Assembly: GCF_040958095.1 (NCBI RefSeq)
Contig: NC_091152.1
Span: 18,703,796-18,767,795, forward strand
Length of the DNA stretch: 64,000 nucleotides
Reading direction: 5' to 3'
DNA from: Procambarus clarkii
Taxonomy: Eukaryota > Arthropoda > Malacostraca > Decapoda > Cambaridae
The notes beneath the pieces are model-generated. The model was not told the origin of the DNA. It saw only the letters and a program-made list of their open reading frames with translations, and searched no databases. Position numbers and translations under genes: made by a program. Positions 31,193 to 41,785 of this stretch are shown here, in pieces (position 1 is the stretch's first letter; each line of letters starts with the position of its first letter).

Positions 31193-31672
31193 GGCCCATA
31201 CGAGGCAGCTGCTATTGGCACATACGAGGCAGCTGCTATTGGCCCATACGAGGCAGCTGCTATTGGCCCATACGAGGCAGCTGCTATTGGCCCATACGCG
31301 GCAGCTGCTATTGGCCCATACGCGGCAGCTGCTATTGGCCCATACGCGGCAGCTGCTATTGGCCCATACGCGGCAGCTGCTATTGGCCCATACGCGGCAG
31401 CTGCTATTGGCCCATACGAGGCAGCTGCTATTGGCCCATACGAGGCAGCTGCTATTGGCCCATACGAGGCAGCTGCTATTATCCCATACGCGGCAGCTGC
31501 TATTGGCCCATACGAGGCAGCTGCTATTGCCTATACGAGGCAGCTGCTATTGGCCCATGCGGGGCAGCTGCTATTGGCCCATGCGGGGCAGCTGCTATTG
31601 GCCTATACGAGGCAGCTGATATTGGCCCATACGAGGCAGCTGCTATTGGCCCATACGAAGCAGCTGCTACGC
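31193..31672 (-). repeat. 24-bp minisatellite derived from the CR1-like LINE 3' tail
   Basis: 480 bp, i.e. 20 units of 24 bp with core CCCATACGAGGCAGCTGCTA (variants CGCGGC, TGCGGG). The reverse complement reads TAGCAGCTGCCTCGTATGGG, one base different from TAGGAGCTGCCTCGTATGGG in the LINE tail at 26907-26930 and 30100-30120. The array is flanked by a 17-bp direct repeat GGTGTTCTGAATGTGTT (31173-31189 and 31673-31689). Confidence 0.92.
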
Positions 31673-32197
31673 GGTGTTCTGAATGTGTTGATGGTGAATG
31701 TATATAGTGTGTGACAGTGTATAGTGTGTAAATAGATTGTATATACACAAATTAGCATGATACATAGTAAATATGTGCTGCATATGTGTACACAAGTTTC
31801 ATGCACGTAACAGTGTCTACGGACAGTACGGATGTTGTACTGCGATATTATAGTGTACGTGTTCATTATACATTGGATTGGCACATAAAAACAATGAAAA
31901 TGTATTGGAAAGGTGCGCAAAAAATGAACGAAAATATATTCGCGGCAACTCGCGCGCCCCGCCCCGAGCGCCCCACCGCCCCGAGAGCTTACGGCACGGG
32001 CGCACGGGGAATGATGACGTCACGCCCCAACTTCCGGACCCCATAGCAGCCAAAGTAAGTACAATTTCGACTTTTTTTTGCATACCCATACTGAGGGAAG
32101 GGTTTTTGACACTTCAAAAAGAAAAAAGATTTTTTCCAGAGAATTTATTTCCTGCGCACTGCGGGGTGTCACATTTGGAGGCAACGCAGTTAAGGGG

Positions 32198-33314
32198 TTA
32201 AACCCTGAATGTTTGCAAATATGAATGATTGTCCATATTGTGTGTCACTTCTGGAAGGTTTTGGTAGTTCTCCCTCCTCTCTACCCTGACCCAGGGTGTG
32301 TGTTGTGGCAATGGTTTGTCCAGTTTGGAAGTGATACTGGGGAGTGTGGTAGTCTCTGTGTAGTTGGGGGGTGTAGTAGTGTGGGCTTGATGACGAACTG
32401 TAGTCCAGTCTTGGGCATTTCCCCTTCTCCATCCGTACTCCTGCCACGTTTCTGCCTGTCTGTTTCTCCCTCTGTTTGTACCTGCCTCTAAAAAATTTTC
32501 AGGGCTATTATATTGGACTTCTCTCTTATATAGCGCTGTGTACCTCTGACGTGGAAATCGGGGCAGTGAAGATCGTAGCATTTCCTCTCATTGACTGAGA
32601 GTGTGCATAGCTTACGGTGAAAATATCTACACTCTGTATCAAAACGACATCTGCCTTCCCTAACCAGTTTCGGCATTTCCGTGGGTGCATGAATGAGCAT
32701 TCCGTGCCTCGGGGCCCATATCTACACTGTCCTTTTGCATAATACCAGCAAAATTTTCATTTGTGATTGTATTATTCTTGTTTGTACCCGTGCACGACTT
32801 GGCTACTTCTGTTTTTTGTTCCAACTTTCTCGTTTCTGCATTCATTCTCGGTATTGCCCTTATCTTTCTCCTTGTTGCTTTCGTCTTTCTCATTTGTGTT
32901 CTCATTCGTCTCATTTTTTCTCTCCTTATTCATATCACCAGTGTGTTCTACAATATTGCCTTCATTTTTGTGTACCTCGACACTATACCCTTCTACATTG
33001 CTACTTTGACTCTCTAAATTCTCAGTCCCTGGGTTGTGTTCAGAGTTCGTTGCTGTCTTTATATACTCTGCATATATTTCTGGTAGCTTTTGTGTGAATT
33101 GTAGCCTGTGTACTTCAGGAATGTTATTCATTAGTTTGGTGATGTTTTCCCACATCTGTCTGTCTCTTTGACAGATCCAGTAGTTACCTTCCCGGTTCGC
33201 ATATTGTGTAGGTAATCCTGTACAACTTAGGTGAAATCTTATGTTACAAATGTTACATACAATGCCTACAACACTCTTCCGAAGTGACTTAAGGCAGCCT
33301 CCACACACCTCCAT
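32198..33314 (-). pseudogene. LINE C ORF1 (copy 2): PHD-like plus CCCH fingers
   Basis: From the ATG at 33314: MEVCGGCLKSLRKSVVGIVC, NICNIRFHLSC and YWICQRD form a PHD-like finger (to about 33160). A Glu/Asn/Lys-rich linker (32990-32780) follows, then a cysteine/histidine region at 32660-32545 (GRCRFDTECRYFHRKLC, CYDLHCPDFHVRG) resembling CCCH fingers, then a Pro/Thr/His-rich segment and the start of the endonuclease, SFIFANIQG, at 32230-32205. Several frameshifts. The absence of the 27-bp expansion here shows that the copy-1 array is not a family feature. Confidence 0.75.
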
Positions 33315-33329
33315 GTTGGGTTTGTGATG

Positions 33330-33974
33330 TTATAATAATATATGCATATATTTAAGTATTATATGTATGTATATATAATATGTATCCAGTATATTTATAA
33401 TATTACATATGTTTATTAGGACTCGGGAGAAAAAAAATGGATGTGATCGGTGTCCAAAGAGAGTGAGTGTTAATAACCCTGCGGACGACCTGGGAGACCC
33501 AAGCCCTGGAAGAGGGTATGAGGGAAACCGGATCAACCCATAGCGCGCCCCAGGCCACCAAGGCCGAGGCGTGCAAATAATGGCGAAGAGCCGCAACCAG
33601 ACACAACACATGATGCACCCCCAGCCTGACCAACCAAGCATTAATGACCTAAGGGCCCTCTGGAAAGCCGCCATTTCATTCTACACCAGAAAAGGAGACT
33701 GCTGCAACCGAACAAACTGACCACCAGGACCGAAGGAGCAGAAACCCCTGCGCTGGAGAAGACCATGAAGCTCACTCACCCGACCAACAGAGGCTAATGC
33801 CAACAGAAAAAGAGCCTTGGAAAAACAGTCTTGAACTGAAGGGGCCACTACAAACCGAGGAGAAGAGAGAAAAGAGAGCACCCTGTCCAAGGACTGCTCA
33901 GGCGAGGCATGAGCTGACGCCCTAGCCACCAAGGCCAGCACACCAGACGAAGGCCCAGCACTCAACGCCTCCAC
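33330..33974 (-). pseudogene. DIRS-like tyrosine recombinase fragment, copy 1
   Basis: The - strand frame has LDRVLSFLSSPRF, FSKALFLLALASVGRVSELH (the GRVSEL block resembles the first catalytic Arg motif of tyrosine recombinases), GFCSFGPGGQFVRLQQSPF, then in a shifted frame AAFQRALRSLMLGWSG, VHHVLCLVAALRHYLHA and PGLGSPRSSAGLL. Decapod DIRS retrotransposons carry such a recombinase in place of an integrase. The identification is by motif memory without alignment; the closely parallel copies at 36254-36900 and 39396-40115 support a coding origin. Confidence 0.55.
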
Positions 33975-36140
33975 ATCCTAATCAACCCAGTCCAAGGACA
34001 GCTCGAGAAGGGAAAAGAAGCGCAAGACTGAAGACAAATGCTGACAGGCGCACAAATCCTTGGCAACAAAAGACGCTGAAAAGGTGGGAATCTGCACGTA
34101 CAGCTGCACAAGTCCAACATCCCAAGGAAGCACAGGAAGTAACAAGCACGCATTAAGGTGCTCAAACTCGTCTGCCAGTCAGGAAGACCCCGGAACCTCC
34201 AAATGCACCCAATACAGGGAAGAAGAACCGAACTCAAACGATGACGGATCAATCACAGAGGCAGAATTCGGGTCTCGCAAGAGGTATGCAGCAGGCACCT
34301 CTCGAAGGTGAGGTGCTCACTGGGGGTACTCCGGTGTCTCTCGTATCTCACCTAGAGAGGTGAGATACGAGAGGCAAAAACCCTCCAGAAAGAAGAAGCC
34401 AAGGAACCCAAGGGAACCTGGAACCGAACCTGGAGAGGAGCCGACCCCAATACTCATACAGGTAAGGGAGGGGAATAAGAAAACCCTTTCCCCTGCAACA
34501 ACAAGCCCCCGCGAAGAGGGTACTAAAACCCAAGTGGAGTCAAAGGGGGCCCAAGCCCCCCCAGGTCAACTGGGGGAAAGGGCCAGGGAAAAGGCAGAAA
34601 AGAAGGGGGCTTACTGGTGGGACCCAGAAGCCTTGGCAGGGGAAACCGACTCGAATGCCTCCATCCCCAACCCGAACGGGACAGTCGCTGAAACTGCCCG
34701 AGTCTCATTACCAGCGAAACCCTGCCCCGAGTCTCATTACCCGTGAAACCCTGCCCCGAGTCTCAATACCAGTGAAACCCTGCCCTGAGTCTCAATACCA
34801 GTGAAACCCTGCCCCGAGTCTCAATACCAGTGAAACCCTGCCCTGAGTCTCATTACCAGCAAAACCTTGCCCCGAGTTTCATTACCAGTGAAATCCTGCC
34901 CCAAGTCTCATTACCATCAGATGTTTGAGAGCCGGGAGAGAGAGAGACAGAGGGGGGGGGGGGGGGGGTTGGAAGATGAACAATAGGGGAAGGACCAGGG
35001 AGCACGGACGGAACCAAAGTCGAGGCGACTAACACCCCGAGTCCAAAGTCCAGGTCCCTATAACCAAAACGGGGCAGCTTCAGTGCATTCTGGTGGGCAA
35101 CCAACCTAGAGCATTGCAGCAACCTAAACCTAGCATGCAGCGTGCATGCCACCTGAACCCGAACATCAATGTCATCAGAATAGGTAAATTGGGGAACAAG
35201 CAGAGAGCACGACTCGCCAGACTCCGGGTCAAAGGTGTCGTTGACCCAACAGGCAGCATGACGGAGGCAAAACCGGTGACTGTCACCCTGAGACAAAGGC
35301 ACACAACAACACTCAAACTTGCATGAGGGGAGGTGGAACTCAGAAGATGAATCCATTGGTCTAATGAGACCCAATGGGAATTTCTAGGGCTTGCAGGCTG
35401 ACTGCTAGGGGAAGCCCAGGCAAGGTACTGCAAAACTGACCAGGCCCAAACTAGCAAGGGAAACTGCTAAAGCGGAACCCCTGCGATGTGTACAATAACG
35501 GGGGCCTAGAGGAGGGCCACCAAAACAACAGAAATGGACCAATAGCCAACCCAGGCAGACCCCTCCAGGCAAGGAAAACAAAAAGAAAAGAAAAACACCG
35601 CAAAAGAACAACGACCCCAGAAGGAACAGAAACTGGCCGCCATGTAGGTAGGCGAGCTGTGCAGTACCTTGCGCCCCTACCAGCAAATAATACCACTTCC
35701 TACCCAAGGCCAACCAAAGGCCATGAAAACCCCCAGCTGGTTCCAAGGGCAGGCTAATCATCAAGCAGCAAAGACCCCCACGGAAGCGGTTCCCGAAAGT
35801 CCTATGGAAGAGACCCCTTAGAACCAAAAAAATTACTACAGAAAGCCAACTGTTGGACAGATCTCCCTAAACGAAAAACAAGCATGACATCATAATCATC
35901 ACCGCACTGCTGTCTGCGCAGCTACCCCCTCCCTGAGAAGGGGAAGAGGGGAGCCCCTAGACCCTTGCGCCGGCTATCTACACCCCCAGTTCTGAGGATA
36001 GATGTTAAAACACGCAAAAACCGCTGACCAGCGGGAGGCAGGGTTGCCGGGGGAGCTTCTGGGTCTCGCCCAGAAAATGGCATTTCATTATATTCAATGC
36101 TGGTTTTCTGGGGGGAACCCCTTTGGCTCCCCAGAGTTAC
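33400..36140 (-). mobile_element. DIRS-like element, copy 1 (with family B terminus)
   Basis: GC-rich block starting near 33420 and reaching the family B terminus at 35880-36105 (GGGTCTCGCCCAGAAAATGG, TTTTCTGGGGGGAACCCC). It holds the recombinase remnant, a palindromic GTGAGATACGAGAG / CTCTCGTATCTCAC at 34336-34372, a 29-bp repeat, and a segment at 35405-35790 repeated at 41800-42060 plus 44140-44250. Confidence 0.5.
34698..34918. repeat. 29-bp minisatellite
   Basis: About 7.5 units containing GAGTCTCAATACCAGTGAAA and CCCTGCCCC. A 16-base G run follows at 34952-34968. Confidence 0.92.
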
Positions 36141-36910
36141 TTAACCAAAAATAAAATAATAGGGACTTACCCAGGATTCAGTTGCCGATCGCTCCTCAAC
36201 TTGAAGTCGTGACAGCAGGCTGCAACCCTCGACCCAATGCAACACACGCCTAATTAGGGGCCAGGAACCCTGACTAGGTAGCGAGCCAGGACCCTGTTTA
36301 ACCTCCAAAAACCCCATGCCCGAATGTCAGCCCAAGACATAACGTTACCATAGACGGGAGCCAAAGCAGCAAATTTATGAACGTCATGGGCACAAGGATT
36401 GACCGCAGGCTGGCTGGAGCAAATAACCCTGCCGACGACCTGGGAGACCCTAACCCTGGAACAGGGAAAAAGAGAAACCGGGTCAACCCAAAGCTCATCC
36501 CGACCACCCAGGCTGTGGCGCGCAGGTAAAGGCGAAGAGCCGCAACCAGACACAACACATGATGCACCCCCGGCCAAACCAACAAAGCATCAACAACCTA
36601 AGGACCCCTCTGGAAAGCAGCAGTCTCATTCTTCATCAGAAAAGAAGGAGACAGCTGCAAACAAACTAACCTACCACCAGGACCAAAAGAGCAGAAACAT
36701 GCTACCTGAAAAGCCCATGAATCGCGGGACCTACCACAGGCAAAAAGAGTCAGCATCCCCCACATCGCCCTGTCAACGGGGCGACCCACGAAAAAGTCGA
36801 TGCGAACCCCGAGAAGCCAACCACCGCACAAAGCAAACACCGTGCCGACCAGATGACGAAGGCCCCCTGGGGAACCCACCAATGCAGAAACTGGCACCAT
36901 AGGCCTGGCC
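36141..36910 (-). pseudogene. DIRS-like tyrosine recombinase fragment, copy 2
   Basis: Parallel to copy 1: FCSFGPGGRLVCLQLSPSFL, MKNETAAFQRGP, VHHVLCLVAALRLYLRATAW, LWVDPVSLFPCSRVRVSQVV and CAHDVHKFAAL. The last block corresponds to the H-x-x-R motif, here HDVHK, so the second catalytic Arg may be replaced by His. It ends WADIRAWGFWRLNRVLARYL, where the Tyr could be the nucleophile. Frameshifts separate the blocks. Confidence 0.55.
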
Positions 36911-38473
36911 CAAGATTTGATTACACACTTATTTTTACTATATTCAAGGATTTTGACACTGTGGCTAACTATCTATCACCAAGCACAAGGCCCAGGTCAA
37001 CCAGACTAAACAGATTTATACAACAGGACAAAAAATAACACAAACATTGCCAGCTGTCTTTGGTACATATACCTGTTCAATGCTCTTCGTACTCTTGTAT
37101 AAAAATCAGTACCACACTACAGTAAGTCTGCCCTAGTCACTATACCACGTTGGGTGTCTAAGAACATGAGCCAACAAGTGGGAAGGATGTCCTCGCAGCA
37201 CTGCTGCTCAGAGACACATGGACCAATCTTGGTGCATTGTTTATACTCTTGCCCTGCAGTGTTCAAATTTTTTTTTTTCTGGTTCCCCAACTGTTTATTT
37301 TTCATTTAATTTTTCTTAAAACTGGTTTTCTACATTTAACACCTATTTTTGAACATGCTTTCCAGTCACAGAACGTACTCTACTTGGATTAATCTCTTTT
37401 AACAATAACAAGTACCTTATGCTTGGTTGGTTCATCCATGGGTGCATCACTTGTGTGATTTTGCATCAAGGGTTTGCACCAAGGGTTTACACCAAGGTTT
37501 ACACCAAGACAACCAGTGGCAAGTAGGCTGCTGCCTGCATGCCACCGGTTGTCTTGATGCAAACCTAATTTTTTTTGTCGATCCCGATCCTTGGTTCCCT
37601 GTTGAGCCACCTTGAGGTCCCTCAGGCCAATGATATTTATAAATATGCAACTTTGGCTGCTGTCATCTCTAATTTGTCCCGGGCTGATATTCAGGTTTGG
37701 GGGTTTTGGCATTCTAACTGAGTGATGATGGCCTGATATTTGGATACTGTTCCAGGGCACAGTTGGTTTTGTGTGTGGCTTTGGGCTGTTTCTTGGCCTG
37801 GCTCCTTTTCTTCATCTTATGTGCCTGCCGCTTCTCCTCCTTCCGTTTCATGTAATGAAACGTCAATTTCTGGAGGAGCCCCGTTGGCACCCTGTCTTCC
37901 TCCAGGTTCATCAGGCCATCATGAGTCTGTTCATCAGGTTCAGAACTGACTCGAGGAACCGACCAGGAGCTGGGGGGGCTGGGTCGCCTGGTAGTAGTAA
38001 TTGGTATTAACGAGTTTCGGGCTTGTTTGAGCGAATTCCTTTGTTCCATGTGACTCATTTGAGGTAGTTGTCATGCAGTTCTGAAGCTTAGTTTTCTCTG
38101 AATCCTTCGGTTGTCTGTAAAGCTGCACTGCCTTACTAGGAGGCTTTTTCAGGTGACATTGCAGATTTTACCTGCTCCCTGCATCTATTATGAATAGGCC
38201 ACTTTCTGGCACTGGTCCTCAGAAGGCCAAACAGCACTATCCACGATTGATGTGACCTTCTACTATGAAGCAATCTCAGGAAGATAGCTTCAGGGAGCCT
38301 CCAGGACTCCTCCAGTAATTGGTGTTTCATTACATTCAATGCTCGCGTTTCCCACTTAAAAGTTATAGGCAAAGACCAGTTACTACTCAACTGTACAGGT
38401 ACTTCCAAAATTTGCTACTGGGTTCTGCTTTTACCTTAAATTATATAATGAAGATGAAGTACTGTAAGGCGTT
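36911..38473. other. Mixed repeats downstream of COX19
   Basis: Includes a hairpin at 37507-37555 (CAAGACAACC...GGTTGTCTTG), a possible + strand DIRS fragment at 37580-37860 (CCCGGGCTGATATTCAGGTT, TTTGGGG), and family B terminus fragments at 37840-37890 and 38280-38345. No host coding sequence recognised apart from COX19 at the right edge. Confidence 0.4.
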
Positions 38474-38636
38474 TCAGGACGTATGGTGAGCACTTGTTGA
38501 AAGATCAGAATATCCAAGCTTGCTCCACTCTTCCTTTGCCATAAGCCCCTTCTCCATGCGACAACCTAGGTATTTCTGGGACTCCTCCCGACACTTACTA
38601 TTCTCGTTCTGGTTTTCACGTAGACACAGCATATAT
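38474..38636 (-). CDS. COX19: COX19 exon 2 (remaining cysteines and C-terminus)
   Basis: After the acceptor TTATCAACAG (read on the - strand) the exon completes a lysine codon with the AA of exon 1 and continues YMLCLRENQNENSKC, REESQKYLGCRMEKGLMAKE, EWSKLGYSDLSTSAHHTS and a TGA at 38476-38474. Joined to exon 1 the protein has 88 residues, close to the roughly 90 usual for COX19. The cysteines fall at 29-39 and 50-60, each pair separated by exactly nine residues, giving the twin CX9C helical hairpin held by two disulfides; the YLxCRMExxLM segment after the last cysteine is also family-typical. The open frame continues upstream past the acceptor into a transposon terminus (family B), but that part lacks homology and is excluded. 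The 7594-nt intron (38637-46230) carries DIRS-like, TTAA, L2-like and CR1-like elements. No canonical AATAAA is seen just after the stop. Confidence 0.93.
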
Positions 38637-38689
38637 CTGTTGATAATGAGAACACTAATATTTTTATTCACTCCTGCTTCACACATATA

Positions 38690-39258
38690 CAAAAAAGAAA
38701 AAAACCAGCGTTGAATGTAATGAAACACCATTTTCTGGGCGAGTCCCGGAGGCTCCTCGGAGCTATCCAGGCTGATATGGATACCCTAACTATTTTGCAT
38801 CAGTTGATGTGGGTGGAGTTCTAGGCCTACCGGGGACCATGAACCAGAACCTGGCCCCCTCACAGAGGCACGAGGAGCAATGGCCCATTGAAATGCACAT
38901 GTGATTTGGAGCATTCTATATCTGCCATCGACTAGGACAGGCACCCAGAAGGTAAGCGCCACAAAAACCCTATTCTGGATAACAACTTAAATCATCAAAT
39001 GAGTGGACAGACCCCCCAAAAGGAAAAACGAACCAACAAGCATGACGTCACACGAGCCGTGCCGCATGTCTGCGCTGCTCCCCCCCCTCCCCGGTAAGGG
39101 GAAGGGGGAGCCCCAGACCCTCGCATCGGCAATCCTCACCCCAGTTCTGAGGCTGGACATCAAAAAACGCAAAAAAAGCTCTGACCAGAGGGAGGGAGGG
39201 TCACCGGGGAGCCTCTGGGACTCACCCAGAAAGTGGCGTTTCATGACATTCAACGCTG
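38690..39258 (+). mobile_element. Family B element, second full copy, in the COX19 intron
   Basis: Starts in ACCAGCGTTGAATGTAATGA and CATTTTCTGGGCGAGTCCCG. Shares GGAGTTCTAGGCCTACCGGG, CATCGACTAGGACAGGCACC and GGAGGGAGGGTCACCGGGGA with 17988-18530. Ends CCCAGAAAGTGGCGTTTCAT. Confidence 0.65.
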
Positions 39259-40621
39259 GTTTTCTGGGGGGAGCCCCTACGGCTCTCAGGAGCTACCTCA
39301 CTAAATACGAAAATAGAGGGACGCATCCAGGAGGCGGTTGGTGCTCAAACCACAACACAAAGTCGAGACAACAGGCTGCAACAGCCGACCCAAAGCTACA
39401 TAGGCCCGGCTAGGCCCAAGAACATACACGAGCAAGCGCGCAGCCAGGACCCAGCGCAACCGCCAAAACAACCCTGTGCCTGAATGTTAGCCCAAGACAT
39501 GCCACCGAAGACGGCAGCACGTACAGCAACCCTACGAATGCCAAGGGCATGGGGAGAGATAGCAGGCCGGCTAGACAGAAGGACCCAGCGGACGACCGGA
39601 GAGACCCGAACCCCGAGAACAGGGAAGGGAAACCGGAACAACCTAAAACGCAGCCCGGCCGAAGAGGCCATGGCATGCAAAGAACAGCAGAGAGCCGCAA
39701 CCGGACACAAGAAGAAGCACCCCGGCCAACCAACCAAGCAGCAACAACCCCAGGGACCCCTCCGGAATCGAAGGGGCCACAACAAACTGAAGGGAATATA
39801 GAAAAGAGCACCCTGCCCCAGCCAAGGACGGCTCAGGTGGAGCATAAGCAGGTCGGAGGTGAACAATGCCCGAGACAACCCGTGAACGGTGCAGAGGGAA
39901 CAACAAAACCAGAGTAAACTGTAGCAGCTCTGCCAGTGCCGCACGAGACAGGGCGACGGTATGCGGCCAGAAGACGGCTCTAAACCACCATGAGAGGACA
40001 AGACCACGACAACAAAGAGCGCAGTACACCTACAAAGAGACAAAAAGAAAAAGAAGGACTGCCAGAAAACCCCATACCGCCGCCGAGACGAAGCATGCAA
40101 GTGAGACACATTCAAAAAGCCACCTGATCATCAAACAGATGGTGAGAGACTCGAGTCAAAAGTACCAGACCAGAAGACTCGAGGAGAAGACCAAACCAGC
40201 CCCGCCACACGCCGGACCGACCATGGAAAAGAGGCGGTGCCATGGGAAAACCCCTGCGTGCAGACTCTAAGCAAGCCGCGCTGGAACCAAGGCTGTCAAA
40301 GAACCAAAAGGAATGACCGCCAGAGAACCAGGAACCCAAACCTGGCAAGCCGGGAAAGAACCAACCCGGCTAAGCAGATACGACCCGTCCGGGAGGCACC
40401 CCCACCCCGGGACCCTTGAAGGAACAATAAGCCCGACAACAGACAACAAGAAGCCGCTGCTTGCAGTAACTGCCAACTGCAAATTCCGCAAACAGCAAGG
40501 GCAAAAAAGGCAGTGAAAAGCCTAAGAGCCAAGGCCCTGACAGAGGCCAACAAGGCACAGAGCATCACAAGCCGGAACCCGAGATGCGATGCGAAAAACA
40601 GTGACACTGCAACACGCAGGA
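39259..40621 (-). mobile_element. DIRS-like element, copy 3, in the COX19 intron
   Basis: Follows a family B terminus (TTTTCTGGGGGGAGCCCCTA) and has the same order as copy 2 in reverse: WANIQAQGCFGGCAGS, HALGIRRVAVRAAVFGG (H-x-x-R-like), VVRWVLLSSRPA, then CVRLRLSAVLCMPWPL. Farther right is a long GC-rich region without recognised domains, stopping at 40621 where a TTAA element begins. Confidence 0.5.
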
Positions 40622-41352
40622 AGATTATATATAAGTATCTACCTGTTTTATTCACCATACCTGTGCAAATAAGCTGGTATGGTGCCCAAAGACCATAGTG
40701 GCCACCAGTAAACAGCATGCCAAGTCGTGCAGACGACGCTCCTCCCTCACCAAAATGGCGGCTCCAAACCTCCTACTCTCGCTGTTATCTCACACTATAC
40801 ACACGTTATATATAAGTATCTACATTTGTGTTCACCATAGCGAACCACTAAGCTGGTATGGTGAGTGCAGTCAATAAAAGGTGGCCCCACACAGTCAGAA
40901 GACGACGCCACAACCCTCCCTCCATGGAGCACAGCGCTAAATATCACCACAATCCTGCTATTATCAGAATCCTGGTCAGTTTTATCACAGTCAGGGGTCT
41001 TCTATAATACTATCATTGCTAAATAATAGCATGATCATATATATTATGGCATTTGTAGGCGATGCTGTGGTCACAAGCTGAACAGCGGTGCTGTGAGCTT
41101 GTGCTGCGTGCGCCAGCCTTGGTGGCTTGCTCATTACTGACGCTCTCACACCCAAGAATGTTGGCCTGGATTTTTTTCCTAGGTGCCATCTGGCAACTAT
41201 CGGTCGTGGCTGTACTACAGCTGCCCCTATCCCAGGCGGGGCATTTAAATTATAGCGCTAGACACGAAATCATATATATATGACATGCGTGGTTTCAATT
41301 TTGCCACTGAAAGCATATACAGTACATATGATTTGCGCGGTTTAAGGGTTAA
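40622..41352 (-). mobile_element. TTAA family A element, reverse orientation, truncated
   Basis: Ends with GCGCGGTTTAAGGGTTAA at 41352, the reverse of the family A start. Two ~165-bp internal units (40627-40795 and 40796-40960) each contain TATATATAAGTATCTAC and a CTAAGCTGGTATGG-type box. It also has GCATCGCCTAC-type and CAGCACAAGCTCACAGCAC segments in reverse. The part 41160-41352 is the region most like the right end of the piggyBac-like element. Confidence 0.8.
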
Positions 41353-41785
41353 CCTGTTCCCCCTATCTCTGGCACAAAAAGTTCTATCCAAATACCTCAC
41401 CTGTGAATCTCACACAACCAAAATTTGCTTTGTTATCCTTTACTTTCTGAGCGCTTTGAGGGACCTGTGCTTCGTTGCTTACCCCTTTTGAACAAACTGT
41501 GGTGAACGAAATGTGGACGTTTCTTTTCGTTTGGTTCGTTCCCTTTTGAACGAACTGTGGACGAGTGCTGTGGTTAGCCTGCAGGCTCACCACAGCACTC
41601 GCCCTCAAACACGGCAAATGAATTAGTCCTTAGGATACCTGTAGGCGGCTTTGTCAAAATCTTCTTAAGACCCCTGTCCTTTATGACTTTTCAAGATGAG
41701 GTCTTTTTAATACTGGTCTCCTCCTTTCTCTCTTCCTGATGTTGTTTCAGCTGTCATATCTCCTCCCGTAGGGAATATCCTTAGA
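41353..41785. other. Unique-looking stretch with a 40-bp palindrome
   Basis: Contains a duplicated CCCTTTTGAACNAACTGTGG (41482 and 41540) and the palindrome at 41562-41601 (CGAGTGCTGTGGT...ACCACAGCACTCG, one mismatched pair around a central CTGCAG). No coding sequence recognised. Confidence 0.6.

Larger units (their letters stand above)
27031..32201 (+). mobile_element. TTAA family A element inserted in LINE C
   Basis: Bounded by TTAA at 27031-27034 and 32198-32201. Starts TTAACCCTTAAACT and ends GTTAAGGGGTTAA. Removing it with one TTAA restores the LINE C frame exactly (ANIQG joins LKPKS). Excluding the CR1-like LINE at 27053-30176 it is about 2.0 kb, with no coding frame, an internal ~165-bp duplication (CACCATACTAGCTTAGTGG/CACAATACCGGCTTACTTG units) and a 24-bp minisatellite. 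Relatives: 40622-41352, 53717-54650, 63388-64000 and fragments at 45595-45835 and 47115-47440. Confidence 0.85.

Noticed and set aside
31155..31748. Open frames of LLLAHTRQ and AAAIGPYE repeats
   Set aside because: Product of the 24-bp LINE-tail minisatellite, open in several frames.
34952..34968. G-quadruplex regulatory element (G16 run)
   Set aside because: A homopolymer next to a minisatellite in a decayed mobile element; its length is also error-prone.
33681..36900. Host gene cluster in GC-rich DNA with long - strand frames
   Set aside because: The same blocks recur three times with family B ends, which fits a decayed mobile element; long frames are favoured by high GC.
38637..38731. 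Extension of the COX19 C-terminal exon upstream to an ATG at 38731
   Set aside because: That part overlaps a family B transposon terminus and lacks the conserved N-terminus, which is found properly spliced at 46231-46334.
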